Source: an uncultured Oscillospiraceae bacterium (GTDB lineage Bacteria > Bacillota > Clostridia > Oscillospirales > Oscillospiraceae). From it: a DNA stretch of 64,000 nucleotides. The stretch covers positions 62,001 to 126,000 of the forward strand of contig CANQRM010000003.1 in NCBI GenBank assembly GCA_947626265.1. Reading direction: 5' to 3'. The notes beneath the pieces are model-generated. The model was not told where the DNA came from. It saw only the letters and a list, made by a program, of their open reading frames with translations, and made no database searches. Both the position numbers and the translations under genes were made by a program. This document shows positions 10,237 to 19,282 of this stretch, piece by piece; the stretch's first letter is position 1; each line of letters starts with the position of its first letter.

Positions 10237-10336
10237 ACCCGACGGGCGGCGAGAACCGGCAGTGTCACGGCCCACGGCTCGTGAGCGCAGCGTAACAAGT
10301 GGGCCGGGATACTGTCGGGCTCGGCCGCCCTGGCAC
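10237..10336 (+). repeat. Dispersed ~100-bp hairpin repeat, copy A
   Basis: Shares CCCGACGGGCGGC..CCGGCAGTGT....GATACTGTCGGGCTC.GCCGCCCTGG with 38781-38880 and reverse complement of 14321-14420; ends are mutually complementary. Confidence 0.85.
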
Positions 10337-10359
10337 AGACTAAAGTAAGGAGGCCGCCC

Positions 10360-11868
10360 ATGTATTCACGCATCCGTTCCCTTGGCATCAAAGGAATAGG
10401 GGGCTACGAGGTGGAGCTGGAGACCTCCATCTCCTCCGGCCTGCCGAGGCTTGACATGGTGGGCCTGCCCGACGCCGCCGTGAAGGAGGCCGCCGACCGG
10501 GTCCGGGCCGCGGTGAAGCACAACGGCTGGGACTTTCCCGTGAGCCGCATCACGGTCAATCTCGCCCCGGCGGACACGAAAAAGGCCGGCACGGTCTACG
10601 ACCTGCCGGTGCTGCTGGGCATCCTCACCGCCTCGGGGCAGATCAAACCGCCCCGGGCGGACGACATGTTTTTCGGCGAGCTGTCCCTGACGGGGCAGCT
10701 CCGGCCCGTTTCCGGGGCGCTGCCCATGGCCCTGGCCGCGGAGGCGGCGGGGGCAAAGCGCCTGTTCGTGCCCAGGGACAACGCCGCCGAGGCGGCCTTT
10801 GCCCAGGGGTTGGAGGTCTACCCCGTGGAGGACGTGCGTAAGCTTGCCGCGTTCCTCGCCGGGGAGGGGGACATGGCCCCCGCCGCCCCCGGCGTCATCC
10901 GCCCCGGGGACGCGCCCGTGCCGGACTTTTTTGAGGTCAAGGCCCAGGAGAATGTGAAGCGGGCTCTGGAGGTGGCCGCCGCGGGCGGCCACAACGTGCT
11001 CATGGTGGGCCCGCCGGGAGCGGGCAAGAGCATGCTGGCAAAGCGCCTGCCCGGCATATTGCCGGACATGAGCCGGGAGGAGGCACTTCGCACCACGGCC
11101 ATATGGTCCGTGGCGGGGCTCACCACCGCCGCCGACCCCATCGTGGGCCGCAGGCCCTTCCGGGCCCCCAACCAGACCGCCTCCCGCCAGGCATTGGCCG
11201 GAGGCGCGGACCTGAAGCCCGGGGAGATGAGCCTGGCCCACAACGGGGTGCTCTTCCTCGACGAGCTGCCGGAATTTCACCGGGACGTGCTGGATCTCTT
11301 GCGCCAGCCGTTGGAGGACGGGGAGATCACCGTCTCCCGGGCCAGCGGCTCCGTCACCTACCCCAGCCGGTTCATGCTGGTGTGCGCCATGAATCCCTGC
11401 CGCTGCGGCTGGTACGGCCACCCCTCCGGCCGGTGCCGGTGCACCCGCAAATCCGTGGCGGAGTACCGGGCGAAGATATCCGGGCCCCTTCTGGACCGCA
11501 TCGACATCACCGTAGAGGTGCCCGCCATGGCCTACGAGGAGCTGGAGGCCCGGCCCAACGGGGAGCCCTCCGCCGCCATCAAGGCCCGGGTGGACAAGGC
11601 CAGAGAGGCCCAGCGGGCCCGTTTCGCCGGCTCCGGCACGGAGTCCAACGCCCGGATGAGCCCGGGGGACATGGAGCGGTTCTGCGCCCTGGACGAGGCG
11701 GGCTCCGCCCTTATGAAGAGCGCCTACGAGGCCCTGGGCCTCACGGGCCGGAGCTATGACCGCACCCTGCGGGTGGCCCGGACCATCGCGGACCTCAGTG
11801 GCAGCGAGAGCATCCAGCCCCAGCACCTGGCCGAGGCCATCCAATACCGTACATTCCAACTGAAGTGA
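10360..11868 (+). CDS. comM: YifB/ComM family Mg-chelatase-like AAA+ ATPase
   Basis: 502 aa; 'GIKGIGGYEVELETSISSGLPRLDMVGLPDAAVKEAADRVRAA', Walker A 'GPPGAGKS', 'NPCRCGWYGHP'. Confidence 0.94.
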   Translation: MYSRIRSLGIKGIGGYEVELETSISSGLPRLDMVGLPDAAVKEAADRVRAAVKHNGWDFPVSRITVNLAPADTKKAGTVYDLPVLLGILTASGQIKPPRADDMFFGELSLTGQLRPVSGALPMALAAEAAGAKRLFVPRDNAAEAAFAQGLEVYPVEDVRKLAAFLAGEGDMAPAAPGVIRPGDAPVPDFFEVKAQENVKRALEVAAAGGHNVLMVGPPGAGKSMLAKRLPGILPDMSREEALRTTAIWSVAGLTTAADPIVGRRPFRAPNQTASRQALAGGADLKPGEMSLAHNGVLFLDELPEFHRDVLDLLRQPLEDGEITVSRASGSVTYPSRFMLVCAMNPCRCGWYGHPSGRCRCTRKSVAEYRAKISGPLLDRIDITVEVPAMAYEELEARPNGEPSAAIKARVDKAREAQRARFAGSGTESNARMSPGDMERFCALDEAGSALMKSAYEALGLTGRSYDRTLRVARTIADLSGSESIQPQHLAEAIQYRTFQLK

Positions 11869-11878
11869 GAACGCATCC

Positions 11879-13051
11879 ATGACCGATATGATACTCCTGA
11901 AGGAGGGCGAGGTGGTCCTGAAGGGCCTCAACAAGCGCTCCTTTGAACAGAAGCTGACATCCAACCTGCGCCGGCGCATCAAACGCTTCGGCCCCTTCAC
12001 CGTGACCGCGAACCAGTCCGTCATCTACGTGGAGCCCCAGAGCGAGGACTGCGACGTGGACGGGGCCTTTGAGGCCCTTACAAAAGTATTCGGCATCATG
12101 ACCCTGACCCGGGCCGCCGCCTGCGAAAAGGACCCCGAGGCCATCGCGAAGCGGGCCGCGGAATACCTGCGGGACGAGCTCACCAGCGTTAAGAGCTTCA
12201 AGGTGGAATCCCGCCGGGGGGACAAGTCCTTCCCCATGACCAGCGTGCAGCTGAGCCAGTACGTGGGCGGGGCCCTCCACGACGCGTACCCGGACCTCAT
12301 CGCCGACATGCACACGCCGGAGCTTGTGGTCCATTTGGAAATTCGGGATAGAGCGGCCTACATCCACGGCGCGCCGGTGCCGGGCGCGGGCGGCCTGCCC
12401 GTGGGCACGGCGGGGCCCGCCGTGAGCCTTCTCTCCGGCGGCATCGACAGCCCCGTGTCCACCTGGATGATGGCGAAGCGGGGCATGCGTATCCTGCCGG
12501 TGCACTTTTTCTCCTTCCCCTACACCTCGGAGCTGGCGAAGGAGAAGGTGCTGGACCTGGCGAAGCTGCTGGTGCCCTGGTGCGGGCGGATGGTGGTACA
12601 GGTGGTGCCCTTCACCCACATCCAGGAGGAGATCCGGGCCAGGTGCCCGGAGGACTATTTCACCATCATCATGCGCCGCATGATGATGCGCATCGCCTCG
12701 GCGGTGGCGGCGGACAATAAGTGCGGCGCCATCATCACCGGGGAGAGCCTGGGCCAGGTGGCCAGCCAGACCATGGAGGCCATGGCCGCCACGGAGGACT
12801 GCGCCGATGTGCCCGTGCTGCGGCCCCTGGTGGGCATGGACAAGGCGGAGGTCATCACCATCGCCCGGCGCATAGGCACCTTCGACACGTCCATACTGCC
12901 CTATGAGGACTGCTGCACCGTGTTCACCCCCCGGCACCCCTGCACCCACCCCAAGCTTCGCAAGGTCCGGGAGGCGGAAGCGGGCCTGGACGTGGACGCC
13001 CTGGTGGCAGAGGCCGTGGCCGGAATAGAATTCATAAAGGTCGGTTATTGA
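11879..13051 (+). CDS. thiI: tRNA 4-thiouridine synthase ThiI
   Basis: THUMP region plus PP-loop 'LLSGGIDSPVSTWMMAKRGM'. Confidence 0.93.
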   Translation: MTDMILLKEGEVVLKGLNKRSFEQKLTSNLRRRIKRFGPFTVTANQSVIYVEPQSEDCDVDGAFEALTKVFGIMTLTRAAACEKDPEAIAKRAAEYLRDELTSVKSFKVESRRGDKSFPMTSVQLSQYVGGALHDAYPDLIADMHTPELVVHLEIRDRAAYIHGAPVPGAGGLPVGTAGPAVSLLSGGIDSPVSTWMMAKRGMRILPVHFFSFPYTSELAKEKVLDLAKLLVPWCGRMVVQVVPFTHIQEEIRARCPEDYFTIIMRRMMMRIASAVAADNKCGAIITGESLGQVASQTMEAMAATEDCADVPVLRPLVGMDKAEVITIARRIGTFDTSILPYEDCCTVFTPRHPCTHPKLRKVREAEAGLDVDALVAEAVAGIEFIKVGY

Positions 13052-13052
13052 T

Positions 13053-14294
13053 ATGGTAGAGAATTTTGACGCGAAACTGAGAGAATACGCCCATCTGCTG
13101 GTGGACGTGGGCCTCAATATACAGGCCGGGCAGACGCCCCGCATCTCCAGCAGCGTGGAGTGCGCGCCCCTTACCCGGCTGTGTGTGGCCGCCTGCTACG
13201 ACCGGGGCGCCCGGGACGTGATCCTGGACTGGTACGACGACTTCACCGACCGGGAGAGATACCTGCGTGCGGAGGAGGCCGTGTTCGGCGAGTTCCCCGC
13301 CTATAAGAAGGCGAGGTTGGACTGGCTGCTGGAGAAGAATGCCCCGGCGCTCAACATCATCGGCTCGGACCCGGAGCTTTTCAAGGGCGTGGACCCGAAG
13401 CGCATCCAGGCTTACCAGCGGGTGGCCGGCGCCAACGGCAAGGCCTACTATGACGCCATGGACGCGGGGAAGTTCCAGTGGTCCATCGGCTCCTATCCCA
13501 CCCCCGCCTGGGCGAAGAAGGCGTTCCCGGATAAGTCGGAAACCGAGGCCATGGACGCCCTGTGGGACGCCATCTTCGACGTGTGCCGCATCACCGGGGA
13601 CGGCAAAGCCGTCCAGCGCTGGCAGGAGCACATCGACGTCACCGCCCGCCGGGCGAAAAAGCTCAATGACTACAACTTCAAGAGTTTACATTATGTAAAC
13701 TCAATAGGCACGGACCTGACCGTGGAGCTGCCGGAAAACCACGTCTGGATGGGCGGCGCGGAGGACACAGTGGACGACGTGCGCTTCGTGGCCAACATCC
13801 CCACGGAGGAGATATTCACCGCCCCCAAATGGGACGGCGTCAACGGCCGGGCCGTGGCGGCCATGCCCCTGGCCCTGAACGGGAATCTGGTGAAGGATTT
13901 TTATCTCGACTTCAAGGACGGCCGCATCGTGGACGTGCACGCGGCGGAAGGTGAGGACGTCCTGCGCCATTCCATCGACCTGGACGAGGGCTCCCATTAC
14001 CTGGGCGAGGCGGCCTTGGTGCCCTACGACAGCCCCATCCGCAACAAGGGCATTTTGTTCTATGAGACCCTCTTCGACGAGAACGCCTCCTGCCACCTGG
14101 CCTTCGGCTCCGCCTACGCCACCTGCGTGAAGGGCGGGGCGGACATGGACGAGGAGCAGCAGAAGGCCGCGGGCCTCAACCAGTCCATCAACCACGTGGA
14201 CTTCATGGTGGGCACGGCCGACCTCTCCATCGTGGGCGTCACCCACGACGGGCAGGAGGTGCCCGTGTTCGTGGACGGGAATTTTGCGTTTTAA
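13053..14294 (+). CDS. M29 family aminopeptidase
   Basis: 413 aa; 'YAHLLVDVGLNIQAGQ' N-terminus and 'NKGILFYETLFDENASCHLAFGSAY' typical of AmpS/AmpT family. Confidence 0.88.
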   Translation: MVENFDAKLREYAHLLVDVGLNIQAGQTPRISSSVECAPLTRLCVAACYDRGARDVILDWYDDFTDRERYLRAEEAVFGEFPAYKKARLDWLLEKNAPALNIIGSDPELFKGVDPKRIQAYQRVAGANGKAYYDAMDAGKFQWSIGSYPTPAWAKKAFPDKSETEAMDALWDAIFDVCRITGDGKAVQRWQEHIDVTARRAKKLNDYNFKSLHYVNSIGTDLTVELPENHVWMGGAEDTVDDVRFVANIPTEEIFTAPKWDGVNGRAVAAMPLALNGNLVKDFYLDFKDGRIVDVHAAEGEDVLRHSIDLDEGSHYLGEAALVPYDSPIRNKGILFYETLFDENASCHLAFGSAYATCVKGGADMDEEQQKAAGLNQSINHVDFMVGTADLSIVGVTHDGQEVPVFVDGNFAF

Positions 14295-14320
14295 AGGTGG
14301 CGGGCCTCTGACACGATCGG

Positions 14321-14420
14321 GGTAGTGCGGCCTGGCCCGGCAGTATCCCTGCCGCTAAAGTTCGCTTCGCTCACCAACCGCGTCCGGGACACTGCCGGTT
14401 CAGCCGCACGTCGGGCTGGC
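14321..14420 (-). repeat. Dispersed ~100-bp hairpin repeat, copy B (inverted orientation)
   Basis: Reverse complement shares 'ACGCGGTTGGTGAGCGAAGCGAACTTTAGCGG' exactly with copy C and terminal arms with A and C. Confidence 0.85.
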
Positions 14421-14462
14421 AGGGCCCGCCGGACTTTATATGATAAATTCGGGAGATACATT

Positions 14463-15734
14463 ATGAACTGTGAGATACTGGCCGTGGGGACCGAGCTCTT
14501 GCTGGGCAACACCGTGAACACCAACGCGGCGAATCTGTCGGAGCTCTTGTCCGGCCTGGGCATAAACGTGTTCTGGCACACGGTGGTGGGGGACAACCCC
14601 AAGCGCCTGGTGGAGGCGGTGGCTATCGCCCGGGGCCGAGCGGACCTCATCATCACCACCGGCGGCCTGGGGCCCACCTACGACGACCTTACGAAAAACG
14701 TGCTGGCGGAGTGCTTCGGCCGGAAGCTGGAGCTGCACCCGGAGGAAGAGGCGTTCTTAAAGGAGTGGTTCAAGCGCAATTCCAACAGCGGCTACACGGA
14801 GAACAACCTCCAGCAGGCCTATCTCCCCGAGCGGTGCACGGTGTTCCACAACGACTGGGGCACCGCCCCCGGCTGCGCCTTTGAGGAGGGCGGGGTGCAC
14901 GTGATCATGCTGCCCGGCCCGCCGAGGGAGTGCCTCCCCATGTTCAACGCCTGCGCGGCGCCCTATCTTCAGAAGCTGTCCGGGGACGTGATATTCTCCC
15001 GGAAGATCATGGTCTTCGGCATCGGCGAGAGCGCCATCGAGACCCTGTTCCGGGCGGAGATGGAGAAGATGGCGAACCCCACCCTGGCTACCTACGCCAA
15101 GTTCGGCGAGGTCATGCTCCGGGTCACCGCCAAGGCCCCCACGGAGGCCCAGGCGGAGGCCATGTGCCGGCCCGTGGTGGAGAAGGTGTGCGCCGCGCTG
15201 GGGGACAAGGCCTACGCCGTGGACGAGCCCAGCATGGAGACGGTGAGCCTGCGCCTGCTCACGGAGCAGGGGAAGACCTTCTCCGCCGCGGAGAGCCTCA
15301 CCGGCGGGCTCATCGGCGAGCGATTCACGGCCCTCTCCGGCGCGTCGGCGGTATACAAGGGCGGGGCGGTGACCTACTGCAACGAGGTCAAAGCCGCCAT
15401 GCTGCATATCGATAGGAATCTTATTGAAGAAAACGGCGCGGTGTCCTGTGAGACCGCCGCGGCCATGGCCAAGGGCGTGCGCCTCGCCGCAAACACGGAC
15501 ATTGGCCTTTCCGCCACGGGTCTCGCCGGTCCCGACGGGGACGGGGTCCACCCTGTGGGCACCGTGTTCGTGGGCCTGGCGGATGGGGATAATGTATGGG
15601 TGCGTGAACTTCACCTGGGCACCGGTCGGGCCCGGGTGCGCCAGCTGGCCGCCAACCACGCCTTCGACATGCTCCGCCGGTACCTGCAAGGGCTGGAAGT
15701 GGTGCCGGAAAAGTACGTTCCCGCGGGGAAATAA
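14463..15734 (+). CDS. cinA: CinA family competence/damage-inducible protein (nicotinamide-nucleotide amidase domain)
   Basis: ATG 14463 gives 'MNCEILAVGTELLLGNTVNTNA'; C-terminal 'FSAAESLTGGLIGERFT'; upstream ORF extension is read-through of repeat B. Confidence 0.93.
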   Translation: MNCEILAVGTELLLGNTVNTNAANLSELLSGLGINVFWHTVVGDNPKRLVEAVAIARGRADLIITTGGLGPTYDDLTKNVLAECFGRKLELHPEEEAFLKEWFKRNSNSGYTENNLQQAYLPERCTVFHNDWGTAPGCAFEEGGVHVIMLPGPPRECLPMFNACAAPYLQKLSGDVIFSRKIMVFGIGESAIETLFRAEMEKMANPTLATYAKFGEVMLRVTAKAPTEAQAEAMCRPVVEKVCAALGDKAYAVDEPSMETVSLRLLTEQGKTFSAAESLTGGLIGERFTALSGASAVYKGGAVTYCNEVKAAMLHIDRNLIEENGAVSCETAAAMAKGVRLAANTDIGLSATGLAGPDGDGVHPVGTVFVGLADGDNVWVRELHLGTGRARVRQLAANHAFDMLRRYLQGLEVVPEKYVPAGK

Positions 15735-15756
15735 CACCGCAAAGGAGGAAGCGCGT

Positions 15757-16701
15757 ATGCGCCTTTCCATCATCGTCCCCTGTTATAACGAGCAGGAGGT
15801 GCTGCCCCTTTTCTACCGGAAGACCGGCGAGGTGCTGGAGAAGATGGGGTGCGAGTATGAACTCATCCTGGTGGACGACGGGTCCAAAGACGGCACCCTG
15901 GCCGTCATGAAGGACCTGGCCCAAAAGGACACCCATGTAAAGTATCTCTCCTTCTCCCGGAACTTTGGCAAGGAGTCGGCCATGTACGCGGGGCTCTCCA
16001 ATGCCCGGGGGGACTATGCGGCCGTGATGGACGCGGACATGCAGGACCCGCCAAGCCTCCTGCCCCGGATGCTGGATAAACTCCAGACAGGGGAATATGA
16101 CTGCGTGGCGGCCCGGCGGGTGAGCCGGAAGGGGGAGCCCAAAATAAGAAGCCTCTTCGCCCGGGGCTTTTATAAGATCGTGAACTGCATCTCCGAGGCG
16201 GAGATCGTGGACGGGGCCCGGGACTTCCGGCTCATGAAGCGGGAGATGGTCCAGGCGGTGCTGTCCATGGGGGAATATAACCGCTTCTCCAAGGGCATCT
16301 TCAGCTGGGTGGGGTTCAAGACCGCTTGGGTGGAGTACGAAAACGCCGAGCGGGCCGCGGGGACCACGAAGTGGAGCTTCTGGGGTCTTATGAAATACGC
16401 TCTGGACGGGGTGGTGAGCTTTTCCCACGCGCCCCTGGCCTTCATCGCCTGGCTGGGGCTCATCATGACCGCCTTCGCGGGCGTGATGCTGGTGTTCGTG
16501 GTGGTGCGGAAGCTCATCTTCGGCGACCCGGTGGCCGGGTGGGCCTCCACCATGAGCGTCATCATCTTTATCGGCGGCCTGCAGCTGTTCTGCCTCGGCA
16601 TCATCGCCCAGTACCTGGCCAAGACCTACATGGAGACGAAGCGCCGGCCCCATTACATCATCACTGAGACCAACGACCCAGACGCGGAAAAGATACGCTG
16701 A
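15757..16701 (+). CDS. GT2 glycosyltransferase with C-terminal TM helices (DPM1/GtrB-like)
   Basis: ATG 15757 after AAAGGAGG; 'MRLSIIVPCYNEQEVLPLFY', 'DMQDPP', two C-terminal TM segments. Confidence 0.9.
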   Translation: MRLSIIVPCYNEQEVLPLFYRKTGEVLEKMGCEYELILVDDGSKDGTLAVMKDLAQKDTHVKYLSFSRNFGKESAMYAGLSNARGDYAAVMDADMQDPPSLLPRMLDKLQTGEYDCVAARRVSRKGEPKIRSLFARGFYKIVNCISEAEIVDGARDFRLMKREMVQAVLSMGEYNRFSKGIFSWVGFKTAWVEYENAERAAGTTKWSFWGLMKYALDGVVSFSHAPLAFIAWLGLIMTAFAGVMLVFVVVRKLIFGDPVAGWASTMSVIIFIGGLQLFCLGIIAQYLAKTYMETKRRPHYIITETNDPDAEKIR

Positions 16702-16708
16702 GAAAAAC

Positions 16709-16745
16709 AAAAACTGCCGCACGTTTTTCGTGCGGCAGTTTTTTG
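16709..16745. terminator. Bidirectional intrinsic terminator
   Basis: AAAAACTGCCGCACG-TTTT-TCGTGCGGCAGTTTTTT between convergent genes. Confidence 0.9.
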
Positions 16746-16754
16746 CGGGAGGGC

Positions 16755-17192
16755 TCACGCCTCGGCGCCCAGGAGCTTGTGGAGCAGGCCGTAAAGCTGC
16801 ATGGCCTCGGCCGGTTCCAGGCGGATGCAGGACGCCAGGTGCCCGGGGATGTCCACAGCCTCGTCCTTCAGTGCCTCGCCCTTTTCCGTCAGGGAGACGA
16901 TCAGGTTCCGCTCGTCCGTCTTGGACCGGGCCCGGACCACCAGACCCTTCTCCTCCAGCTTTTTGAACAGAGGCGTCAGGGTGCCGGAATCCAGGTACAG
17001 CAGCTGGCCGGCGTCCTTCACGGTGATGGAGCCGTGTTCCCACAGCACCAGCATGGTGATGTACTGGGTATAGGTCAGGTCCAGCTTGTCCAGATAGGGG
17101 CTGTAGCGTTTCACTACCTCCCGGGAGGCGGCGTACAGGGGAAAGCACAGTTGGTTGTCAAGCTTCAGGCAGTCGTACTTGTTGTTTGGCAT
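16755..17192 (-). CDS. ohrR: MarR family regulator, OhrR-like organic-peroxide sensor
   Basis: 'LDNQLCFPLYAASREVVKRYSPYLDKLDLTYTQYITMLVLWEH...LYLDSGTLTPLFKKLEEKG' closely follows OhrR including the redox Cys. Confidence 0.83.
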   Translation of the reverse strand: MPNNKYDCLKLDNQLCFPLYAASREVVKRYSPYLDKLDLTYTQYITMLVLWEHGSITVKDAGQLLYLDSGTLTPLFKKLEEKGLVVRARSKTDERNLIVSLTEKGEALKDEAVDIPGHLASCIRLEPAEAMQLYGLLHKLLGAEA

Positions 17193-17226
17193 ACGGGTTT
17201 CGGTCTCCTCTTTCTTTGTCCCGGAT

Positions 17227-17255
17227 ATGATAGCACAATCTTACGCGATTTGCAA
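17227..17255 (-). promoter_or_regulatory. Putative promoter TTGCAA-N17-TATCAT for ohrR-like gene
   Basis: Read on minus strand: TTGCAA (17255-17250), 17-bp spacer, TATCAT (17232-17227), AGAGGAG before start. Confidence 0.5.
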
Positions 17256-17342
17256 ACACTTGCGTGCATTTTTAAGAACTTTCACAAAAATTTCTTATGA
17301 TTGTTTGCGACCGAATTGACCCGGGCCCGCCGGGGCGGCTCC

Positions 17343-17371
17343 TTGACAGGTCCCGGTATACTAATTATAAT
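17343..17371 (+). promoter_or_regulatory. Perfect consensus sigma-A promoter TTGACA-N17-TATAAT
   Basis: TTGACA 17343-17348, 17-bp spacer, TATAAT 17366-17371, ~35 bp before GT2 start. Confidence 0.85.
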
Positions 17372-17406
17372 GCTATACAGGAAAATGGGGCCATCGGAGG
17401 ACGAGT

Positions 17407-18342
17407 ATGGACGTATCCGCCCGGGAAAAAATAACCGTGATCATGCCGGTCTATAAAGCGGAGAAGTACCTGGCCCGGAGCGTGGAGAGCGTGCTGGCCC
17501 AGACGTATACGAACCTGGAGCTCATCCTGGTGGACGACGGCTCCCCGGACGGCTCCGGGGCGCTGTGCGAGGATTATGCCGCCCGGGACAGCCGGGTGCG
17601 GGTCATCCACCGGGAAAACGGCGGAGCCGCCGCCGCCCGGAACACGGGCCTGGACGCGGCCGTGGGGGACTATATCGCCTTTGTGGACGCCGACGACCAC
17701 GCGGCCCCGGAGATGCTGGAAAGGCTGTACGCAGCCCTCACCGCCGGCGGGGCGGACATGAGCCTGTGCGGCGTGGCATATGTGGACGGGGAGGACAGGC
17801 CCCTCATGGACCTGCCGCCCATGGCGGCGGAGGTCGTGGGGCCGAAGGAATTTTATGAGCGGATGGAGTTCGCCCCGGAGCGCTGGCGGTACATCGTGCC
17901 CTGGAACCGGCTGCACCGGCGGGCGCTTTTTGACGGCGTCCGCTTCCGGGAGGGACGCATCTATGAGGACGAGATCCTGGCCACGGAGCAGACTATGCTG
18001 TGCCGGTCCATCGCGGTGATACCCGACGTTCTCTATTACGACGTGCGCCGGGAGGCGAGCGTCATGACCTCGCCGGTGAGCCTTAAAAATCTCGCGGCGG
18101 TGGAGGCCTTCACGGAGCGGTACGATTTCTACCGGGCCCAGGGGTGGCCGGACCTTGCCAGGTCCGCCCTGCGCCGGGCGTATATAAACCTCTGGACCGT
18201 GCTGGACAAGGTGGACGTGCCCGCCGGGCGTGCGGAGATAGAGCCCTGGGTAAAAGCCGTGGCGGGGCGGATGCTGGGCCGGGGAGACCTGCGGGCTTTG
18301 TGGCTGCGGCTGCACTACCGCAGGCGGCTGGCCGGGAGGTGA
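17407..18342 (+). CDS. GT2 family glycosyltransferase
   Basis: 'ITVIMPVYKAEKYLARSVESVLAQTYTNLELILVDDGSPDGSGALC...AFVDADD'. Confidence 0.92.
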   Translation: MDVSAREKITVIMPVYKAEKYLARSVESVLAQTYTNLELILVDDGSPDGSGALCEDYAARDSRVRVIHRENGGAAAARNTGLDAAVGDYIAFVDADDHAAPEMLERLYAALTAGGADMSLCGVAYVDGEDRPLMDLPPMAAEVVGPKEFYERMEFAPERWRYIVPWNRLHRRALFDGVRFREGRIYEDEILATEQTMLCRSIAVIPDVLYYDVRREASVMTSPVSLKNLAAVEAFTERYDFYRAQGWPDLARSALRRAYINLWTVLDKVDVPAGRAEIEPWVKAVAGRMLGRGDLRALWLRLHYRRRLAGR

Positions 18343-18346
18343 GCGC

Positions 18347-19282
18347 ATGGGAACGATAAGCGTCATCATCCCGGTCTACAAGGTGGAGGATTATCTCGAC
18401 CGGTGCGTTCAGAGCGTGCTGGCCCAGACCTATGAGGATATTGAGGTCATACTGGTGGACGACGGCTCCCCCGACGGCTGCGGGGCGAAGTGCGACGAGC
18501 ATGCGGCCCGGGACAGCCGGGTGAAGGTCATCCACCGGCCCAACGGCGGCCTCTCCGCCGCCCGGAATACCGGCCTGGATGCCGCCGCGGGGGAGTATAT
18601 CCTCTTCGTGGACGGGGACGACTATATTGCCCCGGACATGGCTGAAAAGCTGCTGGCCGCGCTGGAGGATACCGGCGCGGACGCGGCGCTGTGCGATATA
18701 AAATGCGTGGACGACGAGGGCAATGTGGTCCGGGAGCTGCCCCCCTTCGAGGCGGGGGTATTTGGCCCGGAGGAGATATACCGGCGCATGACCTTCGACG
18801 ACTGGGCCATGCGGTATGTGACCGCCTGGAACCGGCTGTATAAGAGGGAACTCTTCGACGGGCTGCGCTTTGAAGAGGGGAAGCTCCACGAGGACGAGTT
18901 CCTTGCCCACCGGCTCTACGACCGCTGTGAAAAGGTCGCGGCGGTGTCGGACGAGCTCTATTACTACGTCCAGCGGGGCGGGAGCATCATGAGCGCGCCC
19001 AAGTCCCTGGCCCGGCTGGACAGGGTCCAGGCCCGCTTCCAGCGGTATGAGTTTTTCAAGGAAAAGGGCTTCAGGGACCTGACCGGCCCCACCCTCCGGC
19101 GGGACTATGAGTTTTTGTGGGACGTGATGGCCCATGTGGATGTGAAGGCGAATAAGGCCGCCATCCGTCCCTGGGCGGCCGCCATCGCCCGGGAGCAGCT
19201 GAAAAGGCTGGACGTGCGTGGCGCGTGGCTGTGGCTATACTACCTGCGCCGGGCGTACGGGCCCGGGAGAGAGGACGCATGA
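18347..19282 (+). CDS. GT2 family glycosyltransferase (paralogue of preceding gene)
   Basis: 'ISVIIPVYKVEDYLDRCVQSVLAQTYEDIEVILVDDGSPDGCGAKCDEHAARDSRV', same length as upstream gene. Confidence 0.92.
   Translation: MGTISVIIPVYKVEDYLDRCVQSVLAQTYEDIEVILVDDGSPDGCGAKCDEHAARDSRVKVIHRPNGGLSAARNTGLDAAAGEYILFVDGDDYIAPDMAEKLLAALEDTGADAALCDIKCVDDEGNVVRELPPFEAGVFGPEEIYRRMTFDDWAMRYVTAWNRLYKRELFDGLRFEEGKLHEDEFLAHRLYDRCEKVAAVSDELYYYVQRGGSIMSAPKSLARLDRVQARFQRYEFFKEKGFRDLTGPTLRRDYEFLWDVMAHVDVKANKAAIRPWAAAIAREQLKRLDVRGAWLWLYYLRRAYGPGREDA

Noticed and set aside
10237-10336. Repeat family considered as CRISPR repeats
   Set aside because: Copies are ~100 bp, far apart and in both orientations, with no spacer array
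8076-10391. 771-aa minus-strand ORF antisense to hisS/aspS
   Set aside because: Antisense of two clear aminoacyl-tRNA synthetases; composition typical of shadow ORFs
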